Counted from the first letter of the stretch, positions 17,642 through 26,657 are shown. The stretch is DNA of 37,603 nt from Bacillus sp. 2B10 (GCA_003946805.1 RPSH01000031.1:1-37603); one strand, 5' to 3'. The notes: a model not told the origin generated them from the sequence alone. Numbers and translations are program-made.

Positions 17642-19627
17642 ATGGGGGCGACGATCGATACGGACGGGTCGGACCGGCGACTGGCGGCCATTCGCGACTA
17701 TCGGCTGATTGAGGCGATCGGCGACGGCGCGCAGGGCGACCTCGCCCGCCTGGCCGCGCAGGTCTGTGCCGCGCCGGTCGCGCTGGTAACGGTCCTTGCC
17801 GCGGATCGGCAATGGTTCATGGCGCAGGTCGGCACCGATCTGTGCGGTACGTCGCTCGACGATGCGATCTGCACCCATGCGCTGGCAAGCGACGACATCC
17901 TCGTCATCCCCGACCTGTCGCTCGACCCGCGCACCCGCAACAGCGGGATCGTGGCGGGCGGGCCGCAGGTGCGCTTCTATGCCGGCGTGCCGCTGCGCGT
18001 GGGCGAGGGTGTCGCCATCGGCACGCTGTGCGTGATCGACACCGTCGCCCGGCCCGATGGCCTGAGCGAGACGCAGCGGGACATGCTGGGCAGCCTGGCG
18101 CGACAGGCGGCGGCGACGCTCGAACTGCGCCGGTTGCTGGCCGAACGCGACGCGACGCTGGACCGGATGGCGGCGGCGGAGGCGGCGCTGAACGGCAACG
18201 AGCAACGCTGGCAGAGCCTGTTCGAGAATATCAGCGACGGCTTCGCGCTGGGCGAGGCGATCCGCGATGGCGCCGGCCGCATCGTCGACTGGCGGTTCGT
18301 CGATGCCAACCCCGCATGGTTCGCGCTGTCGGGATTCGATCGCGCGACGATGCTGGCATCGACCGGGCGACAGCTGGATCCGGCGGCACCGGCGCATTGG
18401 GCCGATCAACTGGCCGCGATGCTGGCCGATGGCCAGCCGATCGGCTTCGTGCATCATGTGCCGCATCTGCGCCGGTGGTTCCGCGGCCATTGCTTCCGGA
18501 TCGCGGGCGACCGGTTCGGCGCGATCCTGCGCGACGTGACCGACGAACGGGCGACGACGCGGCGACAGGCGGCACTGATCGAACTGGGCGATACGCTGCG
18601 CGACTGCCACAGCGTCGCCGACGTCGCCCGGACGGCATCGGCGCTGGTCGGCACGACGCTCGACGTCGCCTGCGCCGGGTTCGGCCGGATCGACACGACC
18701 GGATCGACGGTCGAGATCGAACTCGACTGGACTGCCGTCGAGGGCGCATCGCTGACCGGCGGCCAGCGCTTCGCCGATTATGGCGACGTCGCGGCGGCGA
18801 TCGCGCATGGCGACGTGGTGGTGGTCGACGACGTCCGCACCGATCCGCGCACCATGGCGCAGGCGGCGGCGCTGGCCGGTCGGGCGATCGGCGCATTCGT
18901 CGTCGTGCCGGTCCGGCGCGACGGGTGCAGCATCTCCGCCTTCATCGTCCAGGCGCGCGAACCGCGACGCTGGACGCCCGAGGACATTGCATTCCTGCGC
19001 AAGGTCGCCGACCGGGTCGAGGTTGGCATGGCGCAGGTCGAATCGGAAACCCGCCAGACGTTGCTCGTCCAGGAAATGGCGCACCGGCTGAAGAACACGC
19101 TGTCGATGGTGCAGGCGATCGCGTCGCAGACGCTGCGCGGATCGGTTGATCGTTCGCCGCTGGAGGCGTTCGAACGGCGGTTGCAGACGCTGGGCGTCGC
19201 GCACGACGTGCTGGTCGAACGCAACTGGGTCGGTGCGGACATGCGCACGACGATCGGACAGGTGCTGGCGGTGTTCGGCTGCGACGAACGGCTGGCGATC
19301 CGCGGACCCGATGTCGCGTTGGGCCCGCGGGCGGCGCTGGCACTGGCGCTGATCCTGCACGAACTGGGGACGAATGCCGTCAAATACGGCGCGCTGTCGA
19401 ACGCCGACGGTCATATCGCGCTGGCATGGGACGTCGCCGACGGGTGGATCGAGATGACGTGGCTGGAACAGGGTGGCCCGGTCGTCGTGGCGCCGCCGCG
19501 TCGCGGTTTCGGGTCGAAGCTGTTGCGGCTCGGCCTCGCCGGCACCGGCAACAGCGAGGTCCGCTACGATCCCGGCGGCGTCCGGGTGGTGATGCGCGCC
19601 GACCTGTCGGACCTCACCGGCGGCTGA
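17642..19627 (+). CDS. GAF-PAS-GAF sensor kinase with HWE-type catalytic core
   Basis: This 661-residue soluble protein has no membrane segments. GAF1 (about 25-165) has PVALVTVLAADRQWFMAQVG. A PAS region (about 190-300) has SLFENISDGFALGEAI. GAF2 (about 310-455) follows. The kinase core has predicted phospho-acceptor His481 in EMAHRLKNTLSMVQAIASQ, HELGTNAVKYGALS, the W-x-E motif in MTWLEQGG, and GFGSKLL. These place it in the HWE/HisKA_2 group, often involved in light, redox or general stress signalling. There is no response regulator nearby. The ATG at 17642 is preferred over a GTG at 17588 that lies inside the preceding hairpin. No phytochrome- or LOV-type chromophore cysteine was recognised. 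Confidence 0.88.
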   Translation: MGATIDTDGSDRRLAAIRDYRLIEAIGDGAQGDLARLAAQVCAAPVALVTVLAADRQWFMAQVGTDLCGTSLDDAICTHALASDDILVIPDLSLDPRTRNSGIVAGGPQVRFYAGVPLRVGEGVAIGTLCVIDTVARPDGLSETQRDMLGSLARQAAATLELRRLLAERDATLDRMAAAEAALNGNEQRWQSLFENISDGFALGEAIRDGAGRIVDWRFVDANPAWFALSGFDRATMLASTGRQLDPAAPAHWADQLAAMLADGQPIGFVHHVPHLRRWFRGHCFRIAGDRFGAILRDVTDERATTRRQAALIELGDTLRDCHSVADVARTASALVGTTLDVACAGFGRIDTTGSTVEIELDWTAVEGASLTGGQRFADYGDVAAAIAHGDVVVVDDVRTDPRTMAQAAALAGRAIGAFVVVPVRRDGCSISAFIVQAREPRRWTPEDIAFLRKVADRVEVGMAQVESETRQTLLVQEMAHRLKNTLSMVQAIASQTLRGSVDRSPLEAFERRLQTLGVAHDVLVERNWVGADMRTTIGQVLAVFGCDERLAIRGPDVALGPRAALALALILHELGTNAVKYGALSNADGHIALAWDVADGWIEMTWLEQGGPVVVAPPRRGFGSKLLRLGLAGTGNSEVRYDPGGVRVVMRADLSDLTGG

Positions 19628-19634
19628 AACGCGA

Positions 19635-19665
19635 ACGGGCCGCCCTCCGAGGGGGGACGGCCCGT
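19635..19665. terminator. Bidirectional terminator hairpin
   Basis: acgggccgccctc pairs with gggggacggcccgt around a short loop, with one mismatch near the middle. It lies between the convergent ends of the HWE kinase gene and the GlsB/YeaQ-type gene and could serve both. Confidence 0.55.
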
Positions 19666-19689
19666 CCTGTCGTCAGGGGAATCGGTGGA

Positions 19690-19941
19690 TTAACGCACCG
19701 AACCGCGACGCACGAGGTTCACGATCGCCAGCAGGACGACGGCGCCCAGCAGCGAATACAGGAAGCTCATCACGGTGATGCCGTTGTTGATGTTCGCACC
19801 GGTCACGAACCCTGCGATCACCGCGCCGACGATGCCGACGACCACGTTCAGGATGATGCCCTGCTGCGCATCGGTCCGCATGATGATGCTGGCCAACCAG
19901 CCCACGACGCCGCCTACGACCAGCCAGATGATGATACCCAT
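19690..19941 (-). CDS. GlsB/YeaQ/YmgE-family small membrane protein
   Basis: This 83-residue protein starts MGIIIWLVVGGVVGWLASIIM and has three hydrophobic segments with glycine-rich helices (NVVVGIVGAVIAGFV, then SFLYSLLGAVVLLAIVNLV). This is the transglycosylase-associated (GlsB/YeaQ/YmgE) family, small inner-membrane proteins often induced by stress; molecular function is not known. The ATG at 19941 is preceded by ggaggg, which settles the start over the upstream frame to 20010. Confidence 0.93.
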   Translation of the reverse strand: MGIIIWLVVGGVVGWLASIIMRTDAQQGIILNVVVGIVGAVIAGFVTGANINNGITVMSFLYSLLGAVVLLAIVNLVRRGSVR

Positions 19942-20050
19942 GAGACGTCCCTCCATTTGCGATCTGCAACCCGGCAATTTCGTACCGGGCGTACTGGGGG
20001 AAAGACTCATAAGGGACTGGCTTGTTCCGCCTCCGTTTTAACTTGGTCGA

Positions 20051-20353
20051 TCAATATTTGCGTTGCTGGCGCTCGTACAGCGACTTGTAGTGCTGGATCC
20101 GGGTGACGCGCAGTCCGGGCATCCCCGACCGGTCGACCGCGCGCTGCCATCCGGCGAACTCCTCCGCCGACAGGTTGTAGCGCTGGCACACGTCGTCGAC
20201 GCTCAGCAGACCGCCGTTCACCGCCGCGACGACCTCCGCCTTGCGGCGCACGACCCACCGGGTCGTTTCGGGCGGTGGCAGCGAATCGACCGTGAGGGGT
20301 TCCCCCAACGGGCCGATCACCTTTGCCGGACGGATCTTCTGGTTCTCAATCAT
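20051..20353 (-). CDS. sciP: DUF1153 protein, SciP-like CtrA regulator
   Basis: This 100-residue protein starts MIENQKIRPAKVIGPLGEPL. It continues with TRWVVRRKAEVVAAVNGGLL, VCQRYNLSAEEFAGWQRAVD and GMPGLRVTRIQHYKSLYERQ. This is almost word for word the DUF1153 family, which includes Caulobacter SciP, a helix-turn-helix protein that represses CtrA-dependent transcription in the cell cycle. The length matches the family. The ATG at 20353 is the family start; the frame to 20509 is an extension. A small gene of the same orientation ends 100 bp upstream. No CtrA-type TTAA-N7-TTAA site was found in that gap. Confidence 0.9.
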   Translation of the reverse strand: MIENQKIRPAKVIGPLGEPLTVDSLPPPETTRWVVRRKAEVVAAVNGGLLSVDDVCQRYNLSAEEFAGWQRAVDRSGMPGLRVTRIQHYKSLYERQQRKY

Positions 20354-20453
20354 ACTGGACCTCGAGCCGGGGCAACTGCCCCTCAAACCTTCTTGCGCGG
20401 TCATACGCGAACGCGGTTGAACATCCGCTAAAACGGCTAGGTAAACATGGTCT

Positions 20454-20723
20454 TCATTCGCCGGCCCCCCACCAAAGGTTCGCGGTGGACCGGTATTCCG
20501 GTGCGGCACACGCCCGCAGGAGCGTCGCCGTCCACCCGTTGAACGCCCCGTCGGTCGGGTTCAGCAACGACACCGGGGCGCGTTTCCAGACCAGCCGGGT
20601 CTGCAGCCGCGCCGTCGGCGTCGCCGCCTGCCGCCCGGTCGCCGCAGCCAGCAACACGGCCAGCTCCGTCGGCAAGGCGGTGATCGTGGCACCACGATCG
20701 AAACGGGCGAAACTGAGGTCCAA
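20454..20723 (-). CDS. Small protein of unknown function upstream of sciP
   Basis: This frame gives an 89-residue protein, [20 protein letters not shown] to NLWWGAGE. Third codon positions are strongly GC, as in the neighbouring genes, which supports real coding. No known motif was recognised. There is no signal peptide or clear membrane helix; [10 protein letters not shown] is a short hydrophobic run. The start is uncertain: the only initiator in a sensible position is a TTG at 20723, behind a weak ggaaag. The TGA at 20454 leaves 100 bp to sciP, and it is divergent from mnmA, so it may share a transcript with sciP. Confidence 0.6.
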   Translation of the reverse strand: MDLSFARFDRGATITALPTELAVLLAAATGRQAATPTARLQTRLVWKRAPVSLLNPTDGAFNGWTATLLRACAAPEYRSTANLWWGAGE

Positions 20724-20798
20724 GGCGTCTTTCCAGGTGGATATCGCATGGCGTTATGGGGGACGACTGCTGAAGGTCCGGTAAATGGCCGCGTATTT

Positions 20799-20827
20799 TT
20801 GCAAGCGGCTCGCGGAACGCCTATCTG
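20799..20827 (+). promoter_or_regulatory. Candidate promoter of mnmA
   Basis: TTGCAA (20799-20804), a 17-base spacer and TATCTG (20822-20827) make a good sigma70-type pair. The -10 ends seven bases before the mnmA ATG at 20835, so the message would be leaderless or nearly so. No Shine-Dalgarno is seen before that ATG, which agrees. Confidence 0.45.
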
Positions 20828-20834
20828 GCACGCC

Positions 20835-21929
20835 ATGGACCTTGGCGATTTTCAGCTCGATTCCCCCGTTTCCGCGCGCCGCATCGTCGTGGCGATGTCG
20901 GGCGGCGTCGACAGTTCGGTCGTGGCGGCGCTCGCCCATGCGACCGGGGCGGAGACGATCGGCGTCACGTTGCAGCTCTACGACCATGGCGCGGCGGTGG
21001 GGCGGGCGGGGTCGTGCTGCGCCGGGCGCGACATCCGCGATGCCCGCGCGGTGTGCGATCGGCTCGGCATCGCGCATTACGTGTTCGACCACGAAAGCAG
21101 CTTCCGCGAGACGGTGATCGACGATTTCGCCGACGCCTATCTGGCGGGGCGCACGCCGATCCCGTGCGTGAAGTGCAACATGGGCCCGAAATTCACCGAC
21201 CTATTCGCACTCGCCCGCGACCTCGGCGCCGATGCCCTCGCGACCGGTCATTATATCCGCCGCGTGATGGGGCCGAACGGTGCCGAACTGCACCGCGCGG
21301 TCGACCCGGCGCGCGACCAGAGCTATTTCCTGTTCGCGACGACGCAGGACCAGCTCGATTTCCTGCGCTTTCCGCTGGGCGCGATGCCCAAGGCGCGCGT
21401 GCGCGAGATCGCCGCCGAACTGGGGCTGGGCGTCGCTGGCAAGCCCGACAGCCAGGACATCTGCTTCGTTCCCGACGGCGATTATGCCGGCCTCGTCCGC
21501 AAGCTGCGCCCCGAAGCGCGCGAAGGCGGCGAGATCGTCGATCTGGAAGGGCGGATATTGGGCCGCCATGGCGGGCTGGTCGGCTATACCGTCGGACAGC
21601 GCCGCGGGCTGGAGATCGGCGGCCTCGCCGAACCGCTCTACGTCGTTCGCCTCGAACCGGCGACCAGGCGACTGGTCGTGGGACCCCGCAGCGCGCTGGC
21701 GGTCGGCGCGGCGCACCTGTCCGGCATCAACTGGATCGGCGGCGACCATGCCGGGCCGCTGACCGCCAAGGTGCGATCGATGGCCAAACCGGTGCCCGCG
21801 CGGCTGGCGGGCGAACGGCTGCTGTTCGACGCCCCCGAATATGGTGTCGCGCCGGGGCAGGCGGCGGTGCTCTATGCCGGCGACCGGGTGCTAGGCGGCG
21901 GCTGGATCGAAGGCACCGAAGCCGCCTGA
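20835..21929 (+). CDS. mnmA: tRNA-specific 2-thiouridylase MnmA
   Basis: This 364-residue protein has the PP-loop [15 protein letters not shown] near residue 21. The catalytic cysteines are in [12 protein letters not shown] and [36 protein letters not shown] and [13 protein letters not shown] are also diagnostic. MnmA adds sulfur to U34 of Lys, Glu and Gln tRNAs using ATP and a sulfur relay. The ATG at 20835 ([11 protein letters not shown]) is chosen over the frame start at 20748 because of family length and the promoter just before it. An intergenic palindromic repeat follows the stop. Confidence 0.96.
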   Translation: MDLGDFQLDSPVSARRIVVAMSGGVDSSVVAALAHATGAETIGVTLQLYDHGAAVGRAGSCCAGRDIRDARAVCDRLGIAHYVFDHESSFRETVIDDFADAYLAGRTPIPCVKCNMGPKFTDLFALARDLGADALATGHYIRRVMGPNGAELHRAVDPARDQSYFLFATTQDQLDFLRFPLGAMPKARVREIAAELGLGVAGKPDSQDICFVPDGDYAGLVRKLRPEAREGGEIVDLEGRILGRHGGLVGYTVGQRRGLEIGGLAEPLYVVRLEPATRRLVVGPRSALAVGAAHLSGINWIGGDHAGPLTAKVRSMAKPVPARLAGERLLFDAPEYGVAPGQAAVLYAGDRVLGGGWIEGTEAA

Positions 21930-21931
21930 AA

Positions 21932-22072
21932 GATCCTCCCCGCTCCGCGGGGAGGGGGACCGCCGCGTAGCGGTGGTGGAGGGGGGTGTCGGCATCCACG
22001 GGGGTTGCGTTGCGCGGCCAACCCCCTTCCACCAGCTGCGCTGGTCCCCCGCCCCATGATATGGGGAGGATC
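21932..22072. repeat. Nested palindromic intergenic repeat, copy 1
   Basis: The outer ends gatcctcccc and ggggaggatc are inverted. Inside each arm are smaller hairpins: cctccccgc/gcggggagg at the left, and a second module with accgc/gcggt or accagc/gctggt. The whole could fold as a branched structure. A second copy is at 26658-26790 and a single-module version at 23598-23620. It lies between mnmA and the HAD gene and may end mnmA transcription. Confidence 0.8.
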
Positions 22073-22113
22073 GGCTTGCCGCTTGCGTTGCACCCGCCTA
22101 CAGCCCGCACCCG

Positions 22114-22776
22114 ATGCTGCCCGCGCTTTCCCATGTCCGCGACTGGATCTTCGATCTGGACAACACGCTGTACCCGGCGTCGTCCAACCTGTTCGCCGAG
22201 ATCGAGGCGCGGATGGGGCGGTATATCTGCGACCTGCTGGATTGCGATATCGACGAAGCGCACCGGGTGCAGAAGATGCATTTCCACAACCACGGCACGT
22301 CGCTGTCGGGGCTGATGGCCGAACAGGCGGTCGATCCGCACCATTTCCTCGACTTCGTCCACGATATCGACCTGTCGCCGCTGGTGCCCGATCCCGACCT
22401 GCCGCGGTTGCTGGCGGGGCTGCCGGGACGCAAGCTGGTCTTCACCAACGGCGACGTGCCCTATGCCACGCGCGTGCTGGCGCGGCTCGGCCTGTCGGAC
22501 AGTTTCGCGGGGATTCACGACATCCACGCCACCGCCTATCGCCCCAAACCGCATGTCAGCGCCTATGCCGGGCTGTGCGCCGCGTGGGCGATCGATCCGA
22601 CGACCGCGCTGTTCGCCGAGGACATGGCGCGCAACCTCGTGCCGGCCAAGGCGGTGGGGATGACCACCGTGTGGGTCGACAACGGGTCCGAACAGGGGCC
22701 GCCCGTGGCGCGCGACCATATCGATTACACCACGCACGATATCGTCGCGTGGCTACGCTTCGTGGAGGAATCATGA
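22114..22776 (+). CDS. HAD-family pyrimidine 5'-nucleotidase
   Basis: The protein has 220 residues. HAD motifs: [10 protein letters not shown] with nucleophile Asp and the acid two residues later, II VFTNGD, III Lys in RPKPHVSAY, and [20 protein letters not shown]. The cap region between motifs I and II resembles the SDT1/pyrimidine 5'-nucleotidase group, which dephosphorylates UMP or CMP and some analogues. Substrate is inferred from family. Its TGA overlaps the dapD ATG (ATGA), so the two are translated together, although no metabolic link is evident. Confidence 0.88.
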   Translation: MLPALSHVRDWIFDLDNTLYPASSNLFAEIEARMGRYICDLLDCDIDEAHRVQKMHFHNHGTSLSGLMAEQAVDPHHFLDFVHDIDLSPLVPDPDLPRLLAGLPGRKLVFTNGDVPYATRVLARLGLSDSFAGIHDIHATAYRPKPHVSAYAGLCAAWAIDPTTALFAEDMARNLVPAKAVGMTTVWVDNGSEQGPPVARDHIDYTTHDIVAWLRFVEES

Positions 22777-23594
22777 CCGACCTTGCCGCCCAGATCGATA
22801 CCGCCTGGGAAAACCGCGCCGAACTGACCGTCCACACGCAGGGCGAGGTCCGCAATGCGGTCGACGCCGCGCTCGCGCTGCTCGATTCGGGCGAGGCGCG
22901 GGTGGCCGAACCGGTCGAGGGCGGCGGCTGGCAGGTCAACCAGTGGCTGAAGAAGGCGGTGCTGCTGTCGTTCCGCCTGAACGACAACCAGGTGATGGAC
23001 GGCCCCGGCGGCACCAACTGGTTCGACAAGGTGCCCGGCAAGTTCACCGGCTGGGGCGAACACCGCTTCCGCGAGGCCGGCTTCCGCGCGGTACCCGGCA
23101 GCATCGTCCGCCGCGGCGCGTTCGTTGGCAAGGGCGCGATCCTGATGCCCAGCTTCGTCAACATCGGCGCCTATGTGGGCGAAGGCACGATGGTCGATAC
23201 CTGGGCGACCGTCGGCAGCTGCGCGCAGATCGGCCGCAACGTCCACCTGTCGGGCGGCGCGGGCATCGGCGGCGTGCTCGAACCGCTGCAGGCCGATCCG
23301 GTCATCATCGGCGACGGCGCGTTCATCGGCGCGCGCGCGGAAGTGGCGGAGGGTGTCCGCGTCGGCGAAGGCGCCGTCCTGTCGATGGGCGTGTATCTCG
23401 GTGCCTCGACCAAAATCATCGACCGCGCGACCGGCGAAACGTTCCGCGGCGAAGTCCCGCCCTATGCGGTGGTGGTGCCCGGCTCGATCGGCGGCGGCGA
23501 CGGCAAGCCCGCGCTGTACTGTGCGGTGATCGTCAAGCGCGTCGACGCGCAGACCCGGTCGAAGACCAGCATCAACGATCTGCTGCGCGACTGA
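22773..23594 (+). CDS. dapD: 2,3,4,5-tetrahydropyridine-2,6-dicarboxylate N-succinyltransferase
   Basis: The protein has 273 residues. The N-terminal helical domain includes [18 protein letters not shown]. The left-handed beta-helix of hexapeptide repeats spans about residues 105-225, with [34 protein letters not shown] and [13 protein letters not shown]. It ends with [13 protein letters not shown]. DapD succinylates tetrahydrodipicolinate in the lysine and meso-diaminopimelate pathway. Start ATG at 22773 overlaps the HAD gene stop by four bases; the larger frame from 22005 is an artefact. Confidence 0.97.
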   Translation: MTDLAAQIDTAWENRAELTVHTQGEVRNAVDAALALLDSGEARVAEPVEGGGWQVNQWLKKAVLLSFRLNDNQVMDGPGGTNWFDKVPGKFTGWGEHRFREAGFRAVPGSIVRRGAFVGKGAILMPSFVNIGAYVGEGTMVDTWATVGSCAQIGRNVHLSGGAGIGGVLEPLQADPVIIGDGAFIGARAEVAEGVRVGEGAVLSMGVYLGASTKIIDRATGETFRGEVPPYAVVVPGSIGGGDGKPALYCAVIVKRVDAQTRSKTSINDLLRD

Positions 23595-23597
23595 AAC

Positions 23598-23620
23598 TCC
23601 TCCCCGCAGCGGGGAAGGAT
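23598..23620. repeat. Short single-module version of the palindromic repeat
   Basis: tccccg (23601-23606) and cgggga (23610-23615) pair around cag, flanked by cct and aggat as in the longer copies at 21932 and 26658. It lies 3 bp after the dapD stop and 17 bp before nhaA, so it may act as a dapD terminator or mRNA-stabilising hairpin. Confidence 0.55.
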
Positions 23621-23636
23621 TTGCTAGGGGCGGGGC

Positions 23637-24827
23637 ATGACCCGCCCCCGTTCCATGCTGCGTGCGTTTCTCCATGGCGAGGCATCGGGGGGAATCGTCC
23701 TGATGCTGGCCTCGGCGATCGCGCTGCTGCTTGCCAATTGGCCCGGCACCGCCACCGCCTATTTCCACCTGCTGCACCTCGTGACCGGACCGGTGCTCGG
23801 CGAACGCCACGGCGCGATGACGTTGCACCTGTGGGTCAACGACGCGGCGATGGCGCTGTTCTTCCTGCTGGTCGGGCTGGAGATAAAGCGCGAGCTGGTC
23901 GACGGGCGGCTGGCGACATGGGAGCAACGCCGCCTGCCGGTGATCGCGGCCGCCGCCGGGATGGCGGTGCCGGCGATCCTCTACCTGCTGGTGGCACGAA
24001 ACGCGCCCGGTATCGCGCGGGGCTGGGCGATCCCGGCGGCGACCGACATCGCCTTTGCGGTCGGGGTCATGGCGCTGCTGGGCAAACGGGTGCCGGCGGC
24101 CCTCAAACTGTTCCTCACGACGCTGGCGATCGTCGACGACATGGGCGCGGTGGCGATCATCGCGCTGGGCTATACCAGCGACCTCGACCTCACGGCATTG
24201 GCAGGGGCAGCCCTGGTGCTGGCGATGCTCGTCGCACTCAACCGCAGCGGCGTGATGCGGCTTGCCCCCTATCTGATCCTCGCCGTGCCGCTGTGGTATT
24301 TCGTGTTCCTGTCGGGCATCCACGCTACCGTCGCGGGCGTGCTGGTCGCCATGACGATCCCGGCAAAGCCCACCCCCGGTGCGCCCGAAGCGATCGATTC
24401 GCCGCTGCACCGGCTGGAACATGCCATCCATCCGTGGGTCGCGTTCGGCGTGGTGCCGGTGTTCGGCTTCGTCAACGCCGGGGTGGCGGTGACCGGCGTG
24501 CCGCTGTCGATCCTGTGGGCGCCGCTGCCGCTGGCGGTCGCCGTCGGGCTGTTCGTCGGCAAGCAGGTCGGCGTGCTCGGCGCGATCTGGCTGGCGGTGC
24601 GGACCGGGCTGTCGCCGCGGCCGGGGGACGCGAACTGGGTCCAGCTGTGGGGCGTCGCGGCGCTGGCCGGGATCGGCTTCACCATGAGCCTGTTCATCGG
24701 CGGCCTCGCCTTTGCCGGCGATGCCGCGGCGATCGATCAGGTGAAGATCGGCGTGCTGGCCGGATCGCTGCTCTCGGCGCTGCTCGGCGCGGCGCTGCTG
24801 CGCTTCGCCCCGGTCAGGGATAGATAG
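23637..24827 (+). CDS. nhaA: Na+/H+ antiporter NhaA
   Basis: This 396-residue inner-membrane protein has about 12 hydrophobic segments. Landmarks are FLHGEASGGIVLMLASAIAL at the N-terminus, LFFLLVGLEIKREL, IPAATDIAFAVGVMALLGKR, and the paired aspartates in TLAIVDDMGAVAIIAL equivalent to Asp163/164 of E. coli NhaA. GFTMSLFIGGLAF is at the C-terminus. It exchanges external protons for internal sodium. The stop overlaps the 3' end of the convergent dipeptidase gene by 14 bp. Confidence 0.96.
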   Translation: MTRPRSMLRAFLHGEASGGIVLMLASAIALLLANWPGTATAYFHLLHLVTGPVLGERHGAMTLHLWVNDAAMALFFLLVGLEIKRELVDGRLATWEQRRLPVIAAAAGMAVPAILYLLVARNAPGIARGWAIPAATDIAFAVGVMALLGKRVPAALKLFLTTLAIVDDMGAVAIIALGYTSDLDLTALAGAALVLAMLVALNRSGVMRLAPYLILAVPLWYFVFLSGIHATVAGVLVAMTIPAKPTPGAPEAIDSPLHRLEHAIHPWVAFGVVPVFGFVNAGVAVTGVPLSILWAPLPLAVAVGLFVGKQVGVLGAIWLAVRTGLSPRPGDANWVQLWGVAALAGIGFTMSLFIGGLAFAGDAAAIDQVKIGVLAGSLLSALLGAALLRFAPVRDR

Positions 24828-26043
24828 CGTCGACCGGGCGCTGCCCCGCCATCGTCTTCGCCACCGCCTCCGCCTGTCCCAGCGCCCGCAACACATTGCC
24901 CTGCGCCAGCGCCGCGAGGTCGGCGTCGCTCCACCCGCGCCGCGCCAGTTCGGCGAACAGCAGCGGATAACCGTCGACCCCGCCCATGCCCTCCGGCCCG
25001 GTGCCTGAAATCCCGTCATAATCGCCGCCGATCCCGACGGAGGCACGACCGGCGACCTTCGCGATATGCTCGACATGGTCGGCCATCGTCGCCGCCGTCA
25101 CGCGCGGCGCGGGGTTGGCGGCTTCCCACGCCCGGATCGCCGGCGGCGTCTGCACGCCATAGCGATTGCCCGGCAGCCCCTGTGCCCTGGCAAAGGCACC
25201 GCGACGATTGTCCCACGCATTCCATTCGCTGGACAGGAACGCGGGATAGGCGTTGACCATCACCACGCCGCCCTTGGCCCCGATTGCACGCAGCAGGTCG
25301 TCGGGAATGTTGCGCGGCCGGTCGGCCAGCGCACGCGCGTTGGAATGCGACGCGATCACCGGCGCCCTCGACACCGCCAGCGCCGCCGCCATCGTCGCGT
25401 CGGACACATGCGATATGTCGACCAGCATGCCCAGCCGGTTCATCTCCTGCACCACCTGCCGCCCGAACGGGGTCAGGCCGTTCGCCTGCGGGGTGTCGGT
25501 CGACGCATCGGCCCAGCCGACGCTCTTGGTATGGGTCAGCGTCATGTAGCGTACGCCGAGATTGTAATATTGGCGCAGCACCGACAGCCGCCCGTCGATC
25601 TGGTGCCCGCCCTCCACGCCGATCAGCGAGGCGATCCGACCGCTCTTCGCGATGCGCGCCATGTCGGCCGCGTCGCGCGCCAGCGCCATGCGCGCCGGAT
25701 TGGCGGCGATCATCCGGCGGACGATGTCGATCTGTTCGATCGTCGTCTCCACCGCCGCCGGGCCGGTCGTCGCCGCCGGGATCCACACCGACCAGAACTG
25801 CCCGCCGACATGGCCGCGCGCCATGCGCGGCAGGTCGGTCTGCAGCGGCGGGTCGATCCGGCTGGTATCGGCGGTCAGGTCGACCGATTCGACCGCGGCA
25901 TGATGATGCTCGCGAATGCCCCACGGCAGGTCGTTATGCCCGTCGATGATCGGCGCGCGTTGCAGCACCCGTTCGGCGCGCGCACGGTCCTGCGCGGAGG
26001 GGGCAGGGGCCTGGGCGGCGAGGAGCAGGAGCGGCAGCAGCAT
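24814..26043 (-). CDS. Membrane dipeptidase (peptidase family M19), exported
   Basis: This 409-residue protein has a short signal peptide (MLLPLLLLAAQAPAPSAQ). The zinc-site and family motifs are DGHNDLPWGIREH, GVEGGHQIDGRLSVLRQYY, LTHTKSVGWADAST, DISHVSDATMAAAL, IASHSNARAL and IGGDYDGISG. M19 enzymes hydrolyse dipeptides, some with D-residues, using a di-zinc centre. A periplasmic location is inferred. Its last 14 bp overlap the nhaA coding end on the other strand. It is divergent from a small secreted protein gene across about 80 bp. Confidence 0.95.
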   Translation of the reverse strand: MLLPLLLLAAQAPAPSAQDRARAERVLQRAPIIDGHNDLPWGIREHHHAAVESVDLTADTSRIDPPLQTDLPRMARGHVGGQFWSVWIPAATTGPAAVETTIEQIDIVRRMIAANPARMALARDAADMARIAKSGRIASLIGVEGGHQIDGRLSVLRQYYNLGVRYMTLTHTKSVGWADASTDTPQANGLTPFGRQVVQEMNRLGMLVDISHVSDATMAAALAVSRAPVIASHSNARALADRPRNIPDDLLRAIGAKGGVVMVNAYPAFLSSEWNAWDNRRGAFARAQGLPGNRYGVQTPPAIRAWEAANPAPRVTAATMADHVEHIAKVAGRASVGIGGDYDGISGTGPEGMGGVDGYPLLFAELARRGWSDADLAALAQGNVLRALGQAEAVAKTMAGQRPVDAIYP

Positions 26044-26123
26044 GGCGCCACGCTACCGCGTCGTCAGCCGTCGCGACAAGTGCTAGGGGTGGCATCGGGC
26101 CATGCGCGAAGGATATGGGACCG

Positions 26124-26645
26124 ATGCCGATACATGCCATGATGCTGCTGCTCGCCGGACAGGCCGCCACACCTGCGGTCCCGCTGCGCGCCCCGCCCGA
26201 GCGTATTTCCATCCTCGCGGACCCCTGCGCCTCGCGGCGACGCAACTCGCAGGACGATGAGATCCTCGTGTGCGGCGAAGCGGCGCGCGACTCGCGCATC
26301 CCCCTGCCGGGCGAACGCACCCCGCCCGACCGACCGCTGGCATCAAACCCCTATGCCGACGGCCGCGGCGCGGAGGTGGCGGCGATCAGCCCGTGCGCGA
26401 CCCGCTCGGAAGGATGCACCACCGGCGTCGATATCTTCGGCGGCGGCACGTTCCTCGTCCGCGCGGTGGGCAAGCTGGTCGATCCGGGCAGCTGCTGCGA
26501 AGAGCCGGGCGAATACAAGGACGTCGGCAAGCTGCTTGGCGACATCGTGCGCGGGGTGAAGGGCGGGCCATCGAAGCGTGAACGGGCGAAGCGGGTGGCG
26601 ATTCCGCTCGATCCGGCGGTGCCGTTGCCGGTGGCGGCGAAGTAG
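26124..26645 (+). CDS. Secreted or periplasmic hypothetical protein, sphingomonad type
   Basis: This 173-residue protein begins MPIHAMMLLLAGQAATPAVP, a short signal peptide. It then has ADPCASRRRNSQDDEILVCG, RDSRIPLPGERTPPDRP and a CATRSEGC...GSCCEEPGEY cysteine-rich middle. The pattern C...DEIxVCG...R.P is one I associate with a widespread sphingomonad family of small exported proteins without known function. The ATG at 26124 is chosen over 26115 because the aagga motif is ten bases before it. It is divergent from the M19 gene, with an intergenic repeat after its stop. Confidence 0.7.
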   Translation: MPIHAMMLLLAGQAATPAVPLRAPPERISILADPCASRRRNSQDDEILVCGEAARDSRIPLPGERTPPDRPLASNPYADGRGAEVAAISPCATRSEGCTTGVDIFGGGTFLVRAVGKLVDPGSCCEEPGEYKDVGKLLGDIVRGVKGGPSKRERAKRVAIPLDPAVPLPVAAK

Positions 26646-26657
26646 CGGGGGGTAGAA

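Noticed and set aside
16841..19414. 857-residue frame on the minus strand
   Set aside because: It is antisense to msrA and the HWE kinase gene, is rich in Arg and Asp/His, and has no recognisable domain; the plus-strand genes are secure.
20024..20028. GGAAC on the minus strand upstream of the YeaQ-type gene as an EcfG (general stress) -35 element
   Set aside because: No CGTT-like -10 occurs 16-17 bases downstream, so the match is incomplete.
22725..25076. 783-residue frame on the minus strand
   Set aside because: Antisense shadow of dapD and nhaA with low-complexity Arg/His/Gln composition.
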